This document shows, piece by piece, positions 29,790 to 40,200 of a DNA stretch of 64,000 nucleotides. The stretch's first letter is position 1. Each line of letters begins with the position of its first letter. The notes below the pieces were generated by a model. The model saw only the letters and a program-made list of their open reading frames with translations, was not told the DNA's origin and ran no database searches. The position numbers were made by a program, and so were the translations under genes. This DNA comes from Colwellia psychrerythraea. GTDB taxonomy: Bacteria > Pseudomonadota > Gammaproteobacteria > Enterobacterales > Alteromonadaceae. Location: contig NZ_JQEC01000042.1 of NCBI RefSeq assembly GCF_000764185.1, positions 177,267 to 241,266 on the forward strand. Direction: 5' to 3'.

Positions 29790-30833
29790 ATGAGTAAAAA
29801 TAACGTGACCTTCGATTTTGCCTATAAATATCTAAAAATACATCAGCGCTTGCTAACGATAGCAGCCCTCATGTTATTATTTATAGCTGATGGACAAACA
29901 CAGCAAGTAAGTTTCGAGAAAACTAAAATAAAACAAGGCTACCGCTTTCATTATCAATGGCTTGATCACAACAAAAATAAACAAGACATCAGCTTTACTT
30001 TAGCTCAAGAAGGGCTATTTGACCGATTCAGAAGTTTCAAAACCTATCAAAGAAGTTATGCGCAAAAAACAATCCTGCGCCGTATTAAAAAGTATATGCA
30101 GAAAAACCCCATTTCAGGGGTGCAAGTACGTTATCAGCAACAGCATGATAATTTCTCTATTGAAGTAAGGGGCTTAGATAAAGAGAAAGTAGCTAAAGCT
30201 TACCAAACTCTAGCTAGGCTCGAGAGCGACATAACAAAAGAGTATTTCCAACAGACTTACTACCAAGCTTTTACCAATCATGAGCAAGTAAACGGTATTA
30301 AAGTAGATCACGTTAGCATTGCAGATAATTCAGTTGCCGACTTAAAGTCATTAAAACCTATTATTTTAGATAAAGTATCCATAGAAAACATACGAAAAGT
30401 AAGTAACTACGTATTAGGCTTTGTGCAGAGTATTCCATACAGCACTTTAGAATCTCGCCTCACGTCTTCCGGCGCAGGTTTTAATCCACCGCTGCGATTA
30501 CTGTGGGAGAACCAAGGAGATTGTGATAGTAAAATGACATTAACCGCCACTTTATTACGGGCTTTAATGCCGCGTATTGAGATGGTGTTTGTTTATATTG
30601 ATGGTCATGCTTTTATTGGTATCAATATTCCAAGCGAAGCTGGCGAAGTTGCCATTGAACATGATGGCGTAAACTATTTACTGGCTGAGCCGACCGGCCC
30701 CACTTTACTGCCTTTGGGTGCTTTAGCTCCTGAATCTGAGCTAGCGATTAATCAAGGCCATTATATTGCCCAAAATTACCACGAAGTTTTATCTGAGCAG
30801 AACGAAGAGCCCAAAGAGGAGCAAAAAAAATAG
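29790..30833 (+). CDS. Exported transglutaminase-like cysteine-fold protein, function unknown
   Basis: I do not recognise a named gene. The 347-residue product has a short N-terminal cytoplasmic segment and one hydrophobic stretch (LLTIAALMLLFIADG, about 21-35), so it is probably exported or membrane-anchored. Its C-terminal half looks like a transglutaminase/papain-like fold: a Cys in WENQGDCDSKMTL (Cys245), a His in YIDGHAFIGI (His273), and an acidic residue (Asp292 or Glu300) in a position fit for the third catalytic residue. The FVQSIPYS segment upstream is also typical of such domains. It ends in a Glu/Lys-rich tail. It stands alone between divergent and convergent neighbours. Substrate and activity are unknown. 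Confidence 0.75.
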   Translation: MSKNNVTFDFAYKYLKIHQRLLTIAALMLLFIADGQTQQVSFEKTKIKQGYRFHYQWLDHNKNKQDISFTLAQEGLFDRFRSFKTYQRSYAQKTILRRIKKYMQKNPISGVQVRYQQQHDNFSIEVRGLDKEKVAKAYQTLARLESDITKEYFQQTYYQAFTNHEQVNGIKVDHVSIADNSVADLKSLKPIILDKVSIENIRKVSNYVLGFVQSIPYSTLESRLTSSGAGFNPPLRLLWENQGDCDSKMTLTATLLRALMPRIEMVFVYIDGHAFIGINIPSEAGEVAIEHDGVNYLLAEPTGPTLLPLGALAPESELAINQGHYIAQNYHEVLSEQNEEPKEEQKK

Positions 30834-30907
30834 CTCATCGTTAGTCATATCAATAACCTTAACAAATTAAGATTATTTCCATTATGCTTAATTGAAGTAA
30901 TTACAGT

Positions 30908-31837
30908 TTAATCAATATCAGCTACGTGAGCGAGAAACGTTAAGCTCGGCGCAAAAAAAGCACTGCCTGTTTCAGCTTGAGTATATTTAAGTAAATGATC
31001 AGAGTTACCATGACCATCGCCATGTATCATGCTATTGAGCATAACCTCAAACGGCTTAGGTGAGTGGCAATATGATACAAAAAATAGACCTTTACGCTTC
31101 ATATCACCATAAGGCATGCTTTGTCTGACAATTTCAATGTTATTGCCCTGTTCATCTTTAAGACTAGTGCGCTTAGTATGAGCTGTTAGCGCCTTATCGG
31201 CACTATCATATTCAACGTTATCTAATTTGGTTCGACCATAAACATCTTCTTGTTCATGCTCAGCAAGAGAGCCCCAGAGTGATAGGTTATGCTGATAACG
31301 CTGAGTATGTAAATAGCTGCCACCAGCAAACTCACTGTCATCAATGGCTTTAACCAAGGCAACTTCGCGGCGGCGTAACCCTTGCGGGTTTTCAGTACCG
31401 TCAACAAAGCCAGTTAAGTCTCTGCCATCTAAAAATCTAAATGCCTGTACTTGCTCGATTAATTCAACACTATCACCGAGTAATTGGCAGACTTTAGAGC
31501 TAACAATATGATTAACATCGGCGCGATCACTGCGTATTTCAATATAAATATCATAACTACTCGTTGGTGCAACACGATCACCACTATGCATTGCAGGAAA
31601 TGGTGCTAATAATGTAGGACGTGCACGGGGATAAAATTCATCCCAATACGCCTCACCAATAGCGACGACACCAATAAGATTTGCTTCAGAGAATTGATCC
31701 GCGTAATTATCAAACAGCTGAGGTAAACGAGAAATTGCCGCTCGAATAAAAGCATTTTTATCATCTAGTGCATTAAACAGTAGATAATTTCCATGCAAGT
31801 TTGGTTCAGCACAAATTCCAAATTGTTCTCTAGCCAT
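30908..31837 (-). CDS. Dyp-type heme peroxidase (YfeX-like)
   Basis: Dye-decolourising peroxidases are heme enzymes that use hydrogen peroxide; the YfeX branch is cytoplasmic. The 309-residue protein has the GxxDG signature in RDLTGFVDGTENP with the distal Asp, the GGSYLHTQRYQHNLSLW segment near the heme, and the Arg-containing RQSMPYGD. No signal peptide is visible. AGGAAG precedes the ATG. It converges with the transglutaminase-like gene and has no encapsulin gene nearby, so it is not an obvious encapsulated cargo. The physiological substrate is unknown. Confidence 0.92.
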   Translation of the reverse strand: MAREQFGICAEPNLHGNYLLFNALDDKNAFIRAAISRLPQLFDNYADQFSEANLIGVVAIGEAYWDEFYPRARPTLLAPFPAMHSGDRVAPTSSYDIYIEIRSDRADVNHIVSSKVCQLLGDSVELIEQVQAFRFLDGRDLTGFVDGTENPQGLRRREVALVKAIDDSEFAGGSYLHTQRYQHNLSLWGSLAEHEQEDVYGRTKLDNVEYDSADKALTAHTKRTSLKDEQGNNIEIVRQSMPYGDMKRKGLFFVSYCHSPKPFEVMLNSMIHGDGHGNSDHLLKYTQAETGSAFFAPSLTFLAHVADID

Positions 31838-31931
31838 TTCACTTCCTGTTAACTTATTTTATATTAAAAATATATAATATCAGTATTGTACACAATAAAG
31901 TTGGTCTTACCATGATGTCGTCAGGAAAAGC

Positions 31932-32852
31932 TTAAATGACCTTCCATAAACCTTTTTCATTGATACACATAAGCTCTTTGAGTGTTTCTTTTTCATTACC
32001 GAAATGATTGTTAAAAATGACATTAAGACATGCTTGTTTATTTCGGGTAGTGCTATCACCTTTAATTATGGTGCCGCGGTTGCCGCTCTTCACATTTTGC
32101 CAAATCGTTTTAGTTTGATTACCATCGTTGAGTAAAGCAACGACCTTTTCTTGCATTAAAGCAACATCTTCAGCAGTTAAGTATTTTGCAGATCGAGAGT
32201 CTGCATCAACAATACCAGCTAAGCCAGCAACCATTTCAAATGGCAATGAAATCACACCTTTGAAAAACCCAGTAACTAAACCGCTACTAGCCTCCTTACC
32301 AACTGTTTTAGCATCGACAACGGTATTTTCAATACGTGTAAGATAGTTCGGAATATAACCTCTGGAAAGGGCAATTTCCTCTAGGTACTTAGTAGAATGA
32401 GGACGCCAACGCGCAACTTCATTAGTGGTATTATTTGTGGTTTTAACCACTGCATCAACACGTTTTAATATTGCTGGCATCGAAGCTTGCAATATTGCGA
32501 CTTGTTGCTCAATACTCGCAATTTGACTCATTATACTAGGTAATTGCCGTGAATAATTTTCACTTTCAGCAACCACTTGCTGGATCACAGGTAGAGATGC
32601 TTCAATTTGCGATAAAATATCAGGCGTTTGTTTCGATACCATTGTCCTAACTTTACCCACTTCCACTCTAACAAGGGCAACTTCAGCAACTATTTCGTCG
32701 ACTCTAGGGCTTACAACATCGATAGTTTGTGTCGTTTTCTCTATAACGCTGAGAATATCAGGTATCTGCACTGTAAATTTAAATAAGGAAAAAGCTAGAT
32801 ATGTTATAGCTAATGCTAACAAAGCTTGTGAATAAGAAAATTGTTTTTTCAT
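31932..32852 (-). CDS. Membrane-anchored coiled-coil protein with C-terminal surface-antigen-like domain, partner of adjacent kinase
   Basis: No named gene is recognised. The 306-residue protein has one N-terminal membrane helix (YSQALLALAITYLAFSLFKF), then about 130 residues of heptad-like repeats built on IL, V, I and S positions. A short hydrophobic/Gly segment (SSGLVTGFFKGVISLPFEMV) follows. The last 80 residues (TIWQNVKSGNRGTI, Cys residues, ending CINEKGLWKVI) recall the small beta domain at the C-terminus of 17-kDa/RT0821-type surface antigens; that resemblance is from memory and tentative. It starts six bases after the stop of the TPR hybrid kinase, so both are probably one transcript. 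Confidence 0.65.
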   Translation of the reverse strand: MKKQFSYSQALLALAITYLAFSLFKFTVQIPDILSVIEKTTQTIDVVSPRVDEIVAEVALVRVEVGKVRTMVSKQTPDILSQIEASLPVIQQVVAESENYSRQLPSIMSQIASIEQQVAILQASMPAILKRVDAVVKTTNNTTNEVARWRPHSTKYLEEIALSRGYIPNYLTRIENTVVDAKTVGKEASSGLVTGFFKGVISLPFEMVAGLAGIVDADSRSAKYLTAEDVALMQEKVVALLNDGNQTKTIWQNVKSGNRGTIIKGDSTTRNKQACLNVIFNNHFGNEKETLKELMCINEKGLWKVI

Positions 32853-32858
32853 AAAATA

Positions 32859-35807
32859 TTACTGCTGCTCAATCACATTAATTTCATCAACTAAGCAATG
32901 AGCTAATTCATTAATTGATAAATGATTAGGTTTATCTGTTCCCAACTCTTTTTTAATTATAACCTCTAATTCTTTCGCTGCTTGATTGAGTTCATTAAAA
33001 CCAAACATTTGTGCGGCGCCTGCTAAACGGTGGCTAAGGTAAGCAAGCTTCTCGATTTCATTATTATCACTAAAAAGTAACAACGCTCTTTTATCGTTAC
33101 TAAGATTAATTTTAAACTCAGCGACTAAATCACTTAAATCTACTTGTGCTATGTTTTCTTCCGCTTTATCAAACAGTTCGTTTGCCGACAATACTTTACC
33201 CGGTCCATCATTTCGCCTGTGTGTTGAAGAACTTAATGCGTTATTTGTATTAAAATACTTGGCAATGGTAGCAATAAAATTCTTTCTTTCTATAGGTTTC
33301 TTTAAGTGTCCGGTAAAACCTATACTAAGATACTGGCTAACTTCATGGGACATAGCATTTGCTGTTAAGGCATAGATAGCTTGCTTACAACCTAAAGCAC
33401 GTAAAGCTTTAAATGCCTCTACACCATCCATCTCTGGCATTTGAATGTCTAATAGTATCAGCTTTGGCTGATGCTCAAGCCAAAGCTCTACGGCTTCTTT
33501 ACCATTGCTGGCGACAATGACCTCTAAACCTAAGCTCCTCAATAAACGAGCAATCAAGCGCCGGTTATCATCATGATCTTCAGCCAATAAAACTTGGCCG
33601 CTAAAGAGATCTTCACTACTATGTATGAGCAATGCATCATCTATAACCTTAATGTTTTCTTTAACAATATTACTTTTATCAGCATTATGCTGACACGGGA
33701 GAGTCAAACAAAAGCTACTACCTCGACCTAATTTACTTGTTACCGCAATATTACCAGACATCAGCTTTGCCAACTGATTTGATAAGGAAAGGCCTAAGCC
33801 TGAACCACCAAACCTTCGACTAATACTATTATCTGCTTGAGTAAATATTTCGAAAATTTGTGCTAAATGATCGGTACTCAAACCAATACCCGTGTCCGTA
33901 ACTGTAAAAGCTAACTGGCCACTTTGCCAACTGATATTTAGTTTTACATGGCCCTTCTCAGTGAACTTAATAGCGTTAGCACATAGATTAAGCAATATTT
34001 GTTTTAAGCGTAAGTTATCCACCTGAATAATAAAGGGCAGAGATAGTTGATGTTCAATAGTAAATCTTAGCTGCTTCTGTTCAGCCTGACTGGTAAAGGT
34101 ATGCGATAAATCTTGAATTAATTCAGCTAAATCTACAGGCTGAATTTCTAATTCAAATTTATTGGCTTCAATGCGGCTTAAATCCAAAATATCATTAATA
34201 AGCTCAAGTAAGTGTAAGCTATTGCCATGGATTACTTCTATATCTTCTTGCACTTTACTTTTATCAATATCGTCATGAATGATGGCTTCCGCGTGCCCGA
34301 CAATGGCAGTAAGTGGCGTTCTAATCTCATGGCTCATATTAGCAAGAAATTGGCTTTTAACTTGGTTAGCTTGGGCTAATTCATCTGTTAAGTTTTCAAG
34401 TTCACGGGTACGTTGTTTAACACGAAATTCTAACTCTTGTGTTAATCGCTTCTCAAGGTAGCGGCGATAGATAAAAAAGATCACCACAAGCACTAATACT
34501 AAACCCAAAATGATAAGATTGCGCTGCTGCTCTATTTTAGCCGATTGTAAATTTTGTAACCTTCTACGCTGCTCTAAATCGACTATCTTTTGATTAAGCT
34601 GCACTGACTCAAATTCAGCCAATTTATGATTAAGTAAATTATTCGAAGCTAATAAATACCTATATTGATATTTCTGTTGTTGAACAAGTGCTTGTACAAA
34701 GTCTTGTTTACTGGCGTAAATTAAAGCAGATATAGCTAAATTTTCAGTCAGTAGTGCCTGATAATCAATTTTTTCTCCTACGTTAATTGATCGCTCTATA
34801 TATAGTTCAGCTTGTGCTATGTCACCAGAATAAAAAGAGGCTTTAGCTAAACTTTGTAAACTGCCAGCATAGGCTTTTTGGTGGCCAACTTCTTTACTTA
34901 TGGCAAGTGCCTGTTTGCCATAATACAACGCTTGTTCAATATCAAAAATATCGTTGTATATTTCAGACATATTATGCAGTTGAGAGGCTATATCATGCTT
35001 GTAACCGTGCGCTTGAAAAAAACGTAAAGCGGATAAAATATTTTCAACGCCTAACTCAAATTGGCCAGAATCTTTATAAGCAACACCTAAATCAGCTCTA
35101 GCTTGAGCGACACCATAGTCATCTTTTAGTTGCTGACGTTTTTCTATTATCACTATCAACATATCAATGGCACTATCAAAACGTTTTAAACTGATATGCA
35201 AAGCCGCAATGTTATATCTAACATCAACTTTATCAACTTCATCACCGTAGTGGGCATATAAGGGCTCGGCAAGTTGATAATTCACTAAGGCTAAATTAGG
35301 TTGTCCCAAAGAGGTATAAACTAGTGCTATATTATTTAATAAATTTGCCCGTTCAATAGCAAAAGTATTAAGGTCGCTCTCTTGATTATCATCATAATAA
35401 GCAAGAGATGCTTGGTAAGCCTTTAATGCCGACTTTAACTCGCCTTGATAATACAACAGTACACCAAGCATTTTATCTGCTTGTGCTGCTAAGTTAGATA
35501 AACCTGCCTTCGTTGCTGTATCTCTCGCCCGCTGCACGACATCAATACCTTGGTTATATCGATGCAGGGTAAATAGTATTTTACTTTGTTGCAGTAATAT
35601 CGCCACTTTATCTGCCGCACTAAGGGCTGGGGAGTTAATCAATTGCGATAACGCTAACAAGGCTTGTTTTTTATCGACTCTCTGGTTAATTTCGATAAGC
35701 TGTTGTTGCAACTGACTATGCTGAGCCCAAGCTTTATTGAGGCTGGTTAAATTACTGATGGTCAATATACAAAAGAGCAATATTGTTTGTTTAAGTTGTT
35801 CCATCAT
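32859..35807 (-). CDS. TPR-sensor hybrid histidine kinase (TPR-TM-HisKA-HATPase-REC-Hpt)
   Basis: This 982-residue protein is a complete phosphorelay in one chain. It has a signal sequence (cut near AWAQ, residue 29), a periplasmic array of tetratricopeptide repeats (about 45-400), a coiled coil, one membrane helix (431-447), HisKA with the phospho-accepting His493 in MSHEIRTPLT, a HATPase domain with FGGSGLGLSLSNQL, a receiver with LILLDIQMPEMDG, and a C-terminal Hpt domain with SHRLAGAAQMFG. The TPR array presumably senses a periplasmic protein or peptide; the signal is unknown. No output regulator lies beside it. The downstream gene six bases away encodes a membrane-anchored coiled-coil protein that may work with it. 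Confidence 0.93.
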   Translation of the reverse strand: MMEQLKQTILLFCILTISNLTSLNKAWAQHSQLQQQLIEINQRVDKKQALLALSQLINSPALSAADKVAILLQQSKILFTLHRYNQGIDVVQRARDTATKAGLSNLAAQADKMLGVLLYYQGELKSALKAYQASLAYYDDNQESDLNTFAIERANLLNNIALVYTSLGQPNLALVNYQLAEPLYAHYGDEVDKVDVRYNIAALHISLKRFDSAIDMLIVIIEKRQQLKDDYGVAQARADLGVAYKDSGQFELGVENILSALRFFQAHGYKHDIASQLHNMSEIYNDIFDIEQALYYGKQALAISKEVGHQKAYAGSLQSLAKASFYSGDIAQAELYIERSINVGEKIDYQALLTENLAISALIYASKQDFVQALVQQQKYQYRYLLASNNLLNHKLAEFESVQLNQKIVDLEQRRRLQNLQSAKIEQQRNLIILGLVLVLVVIFFIYRRYLEKRLTQELEFRVKQRTRELENLTDELAQANQVKSQFLANMSHEIRTPLTAIVGHAEAIIHDDIDKSKVQEDIEVIHGNSLHLLELINDILDLSRIEANKFELEIQPVDLAELIQDLSHTFTSQAEQKQLRFTIEHQLSLPFIIQVDNLRLKQILLNLCANAIKFTEKGHVKLNISWQSGQLAFTVTDTGIGLSTDHLAQIFEIFTQADNSISRRFGGSGLGLSLSNQLAKLMSGNIAVTSKLGRGSSFCLTLPCQHNADKSNIVKENIKVIDDALLIHSSEDLFSGQVLLAEDHDDNRRLIARLLRSLGLEVIVASNGKEAVELWLEHQPKLILLDIQMPEMDGVEAFKALRALGCKQAIYALTANAMSHEVSQYLSIGFTGHLKKPIERKNFIATIAKYFNTNNALSSSTHRRNDGPGKVLSANELFDKAEENIAQVDLSDLVAEFKINLSNDKRALLLFSDNNEIEKLAYLSHRLAGAAQMFGFNELNQAAKELEVIIKKELGTDKPNHLSINELAHCLVDEINVIEQQ

Positions 35808-36016
35808 GGGGTAATTAGAGCTCTACTTTAACTATCATGGGCTGCTGAATTTTATTAACAGGATTAAGGGATATTATTTATAGCATTAATTACGTTTAAA
35901 AAACATCGTATCAACAAACAGCCTGTGATAAATCATTTCAATTTACATCTAGGAAATGTACCAAATTTAAAGTACAAGCTTTTGTTATATTTAGCTTTAG
36001 GTCCCTAGCTATACTT

Positions 36017-36045
36017 TTGACATAGATAAAGCAATTCCCTAAAAT
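36017..36045 (+). promoter_or_regulatory. Strong predicted sigma-70 promoter for the Bax-like gene
   Basis: TTGACA (36017-36022) and TAAAAT (36040-36045) are separated by 17 bases, nearly full consensus. The start would lie about 48 bases before the ATG at 36100. I see no other clear element in 35808-36099. Confidence 0.7.
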
Positions 36046-36099
36046 TCAAACTGCAACTGTTACATTCATTCTGTAATTCTCTCATGCAAGGACAGCTCA

Positions 36100-36993
36100 A
36101 TGATCAAAAAAACTATGGTGATTATATTTTTATTATTTGGTATTTTAAACCAAGTAAGTTATGCCCACCTTGATAATAAGAAGTTTATCGAAGTGCAGAT
36201 TCATTCCTTAGACGAATTAATAGCCTTATTCAAAAAACACCACTACACCAGTAAACATTGGCAAAAAGGTAATAGAGAAGTACCGAGGCTAATTTTTTCA
36301 GGTGTTAGTGAAAAATGGAAAATAGCCTCTAGTCATATTCCAGTAAAGCAAAAAAAGCAGGTGTTTTTCCGATTAATGGCACCGCTAGTATTAATGTCTA
36401 ATGAAAATATCCTCAAAGAACGTGAAGTCGTAAAATCGGCGTCATGGTCTTCAAAGCAATTACTCGCTATCGCGAAAAAGTATCGCCTAAAAACCAAATC
36501 AGATTCAGGGTTAACTAATAACGAACGCCAACAACTGTTGCTGCAAGTGGACATTATGCCGCCTTCCCTGGCATTAGCCCAAGCGGCGGAAGAAAGTGGC
36601 TGGGCAACGTCACGATTTACTGAAGAAGGTAACGCCTTTTTTGGACAATGGGATTTTTCTGGTAAAGGTATGACTCCTAAGCAACAACGCAAAGAACTAG
36701 GCAACTATGGTTTAGCGCGTTTTGATAGTCCATTAGACTCGGTTGAAGCTTACATGCTCAATATCAACACTACAGCTGCATATAAGAAACTTCGTATCTT
36801 GCGAGAAAGGTTACGTCAAGAGAATAAGGAAATTACGGGTTTAGCGTTAGCTGGCACGTTAGATAAGTATTCTGAACGTGGCCAAGCTTATATTGATGGC
36901 CTGCGCTCAATGATCCGCTACAACAAATTAGAGGATGTGGATGAAGCTTATTTGTCTGACACTATATTGATTAAGTTAGTTACCACTAAATAG
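36100..36993 (+). CDS. bax: Bax-like exported glucosaminidase (GH73-type peptidoglycan hydrolase)
   Basis: Bax-family proteins carry a glucosaminidase domain that cleaves the N-acetylglucosaminyl bond of peptidoglycan. The 297-residue protein has an N-terminal signal peptide (hydrophobic residues 5-20 ending SYAH), a linker region, and the catalytic domain from about residue 140. The expected catalytic Glu lies in LALAQAAEESGWATSRF (Glu164/165), followed by GNAFFGQWDF and the LGNYGLARFDSPLDSVEAYM segment typical of this family. An AAGGA ribosome-binding site and a near-consensus promoter precede it. The neighbours do not suggest an operon. Confidence 0.9.
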   Translation: MIKKTMVIIFLLFGILNQVSYAHLDNKKFIEVQIHSLDELIALFKKHHYTSKHWQKGNREVPRLIFSGVSEKWKIASSHIPVKQKKQVFFRLMAPLVLMSNENILKEREVVKSASWSSKQLLAIAKKYRLKTKSDSGLTNNERQQLLLQVDIMPPSLALAQAAEESGWATSRFTEEGNAFFGQWDFSGKGMTPKQQRKELGNYGLARFDSPLDSVEAYMLNINTTAAYKKLRILRERLRQENKEITGLALAGTLDKYSERGQAYIDGLRSMIRYNKLEDVDEAYLSDTILIKLVTTK

Positions 36994-37206
36994 GGCTATT
37001 AACATAACCTGAACTTGGTTTAAGAGGTAAGTTAATCAATTGAAATATAGATTAAGTTTTATAGATATTATCTAACTTGATAGTTTTGCTTAATTCAAGA
37101 AAAAATTACGTGTCAATAGGGAGCTAATACAAGTGAGTTTTCCGCAGAAGTAAGGAGAAATAATTGTTAGAGATCTTTTATGAAGCCGAGTTCAGGTTAG
37201 CACAAT

Positions 37207-37234
37207 AAAAAACCACCGACTAAGCGGTGGTTTT
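37207..37234 (-). terminator. Rho-independent terminator after the RND efflux operon
   Basis: Arms AAAACCACCG and CGGTGGTTTT surround a 6-base loop; on the minus strand the stem is followed by a run of T residues. It lies about 50 bases past the stop of the RND transporter. The remainder of 36994-37286 shows nothing else clear. Confidence 0.85.
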
Positions 37235-37286
37235 CACTAAATGATAATTGCCTGCCGATTAAAGCGAACTGGCTATCTTAGCTGAC

Positions 37287-40200
37287 TCACGCTTTAGTTG
37301 TATCCGCAGCATCCGTACCAAATAACATACGTTTGATGGCATTTATCAAGCGTCTTGCCTGTACACGTATATCTTCAATGATCAAGTAAAGGCTAGGAAT
37401 AAACACTAAAGTTACGATAGTGGCAAATAGCACACCAAACGACAGTGATACTGCCATAGGAATTACTATTTGTGCCTGAGCACTTGTTTCAAAGAAAATA
37501 ATTGGAACTAGACCAATAAAGGTAGTGATTGAGGTTAACATGATGGCGCGAAAACGCTTAGTGCCTGCATGTATTACCGCATCTTTTAAACGTTCACCAC
37601 GCTGTCTTGCTTTATTGACAAAATCTACCATCACTAGGGAGTCATTAACCACCACGCCCGATGCTGCCGCGATACCAAACATGGATAATACACTTAAATC
37701 CAAACCTAATATCATGTGACCAAATACTGCGCCAATAACACCAAAAGGAATCACGGTCATGATCATGACTGCTTGTGAGTAGGACTTTAAGGGGATAGCC
37801 AAAAGTGAAAATATAATCATAAACGAAATCATCATGTCACGGAGCTGCTCCGCTGCACCATCCATTTCTTCCTGAATACGTCCAGAGACTTCACTTTTCA
37901 CCAATGGATATTTACGCAATAACTGTGGCACAAAATTATCACGGATATCTTTAGCTACTTCAAAAGGTTCAACCTGTTCAGCATCTACCGATGCCCAAAC
38001 ATTAATAGTACGGTTACCATTTTCACGACGAATGCGAGTAACACCATCGGTAAGAATAATTTCAGCTAACTCCGACAAAGGCAATTCCGCACCATTAGGC
38101 GCTTGGATCATAACATCATCAACATGGCCAACACTGCTGCGTTGCTCAAGTGGATAACGTACCATGACTTTAACCTCTTCACTATCGCGCAAAATACGCT
38201 GCGCTTCTAAACCATAAAAACTATAACTCACTTGCGAGGCAATATCTTCCAGCGTTAAACCTAAACTATAGGCTAAAGGCTTTAATGTGAACTGCACTTC
38301 TTTAGCACTGGTTTGGCGAGAATCGTTAACATCACCGACACCTTTAAGCGAATTAAGTTTCAGCTTCAGCTCTTTTGCCGCCGCTAGTAACTGAGCATCA
38401 TCTTGGCTTTCCAGTCTAAAAGCAATATCCCCATCATCTCGGCCACCGCCAAACAAATTATCACTAATGGTAAGGGATTTAACACCTGGGTAGTCAGGAA
38501 TTGCCTTACGCCATAATTCGGCCAGCTCAAAAGTATTGATAGCTCTTTCTTTTGGAATAACCAGCTTAACCATCACTTGACCGTTAGTTCTGCTACGCAA
38601 ATCAACTTGCATATCGGAGATCATTGAACTGCCATATTTAGCTTCAATATCCTGATCAACTTTATGAATAATACTTTCAATGCTGAGTAGGGTATTTAAA
38701 GTAGCTTTTTCTGACGCATCTATGTTCATGTCTACACTGATGCGAGGAAAATCATGGGGGATTTTAGGTTGACCAACATAGCGAACTAAACCACCATCAA
38801 ACAAGCCCTTGCTAATAAGCATAAGGCAGATAAAAAACATTAACACCGCATAGCGATATTTAATCAAAACCACTAAAGCCGGACGATATACATTATTAAT
38901 AAAGTTTTTTAACTTAGTATCAATCCAGGCGCGAAGTCTATCGAGCGGGTTTCTCGGATTAAATTTTTTCACCTTCATTTTAACCAAATGCGCTGGCAAA
39001 ATAAGTTTTGATTCAATCAGTGAAAAGATAAGACATAAAACCACCACCCCACCAATGGCTTTGCCAAAAGCAGATGACGGACCTTCACCAAAGAGGAAAG
39101 GTAAAAATACCGCTATAGTGGTTAGTACACCAAAAGTAGCCGGCATAGCAACTCGTTTAACACCACGAATTACATTGTCTGTTGTATGACCGTGCGCTTC
39201 AATTTCATCATGGGCACTCTCCCCCATAACAATGGCATCATCAACCACAATACCTAAGACCAATATAAAGGCAAATAAACTAATAACGTTGATGGTGACA
39301 CCAATAAATTCCATTGGCATAAATAATAACGTGCCTAAGAAACATACAGGCAAACCCATCATTACCCAGAAAGCTAGACGTACCCTTAAAAATAGCGCCA
39401 ACATTAAAAAGACTAATACCGCACCACTTTTCATGTTGTCGAGCATCATATTCAACCGGCCATTGAGGTAATAAGTTAAATCAACCCAGGTTTCCAGCTT
39501 AACCCCTGGAGGTAAAACAGATGCTTTATCGTCAACATAGCGTTTCATAATATCGGCAATTTTGGTAATACTTTGATTCTCGGAAGCGCCGATAAAAATA
39601 GTGACTGAATTTTCACCATTGAACTTAGAATACTGTAGTCCTTCCTGAAAACCGTCATTGATGGTAGCAACTTCACTTAACATGACTTTGGTACCATCTT
39701 CCAAGGTAATAACGGGAATTTGTTCAAATTCAAAGCCACGATAGGCTTGGTTTTCCACCCGTAAGTTTATATACCCATTGGCTGCACGTATTTGCCCCGC
39801 CGACATATTGCGGGAAAAACTACGTACCGCGTTAGCGACATCCCGAAAACTTAAGTCGTATTCACGTAATTTATCTTTACTGACTTCAATAGAGACTTCA
39901 TAGGCTAAGCCACTGTATAATTCAGAAATACTGATACCTGGAAGTTGCTGTATTTCATTATGAACTTTGCGGCCAAGTTCTTTCAGCTCACTATTAGTTA
40001 AATCACCATAAAGTGAGATATACATCACTTCTTGACGAAACTTCTCTCGCTCAACCTTAATTCTTTCCATACCTTCTGGGAAACTTGGAATTGCGTCAAT
40101 GGCTGATTTCACCTCCTCTAGTACAACCTGGGGGTCATAATCAAGCTCAACTTCAAACCAGCCGTTGGAGTAATTTCGGTTAGAATAAGTGATCACTCGC

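Noticed and set aside
31861..31900. ATTGTACACAAT near-palindrome upstream of the Dyp peroxidase as an operator
   Set aside because: The arms are only three to four bases and the surrounding DNA is very AT-rich, so chance is a sufficient explanation.
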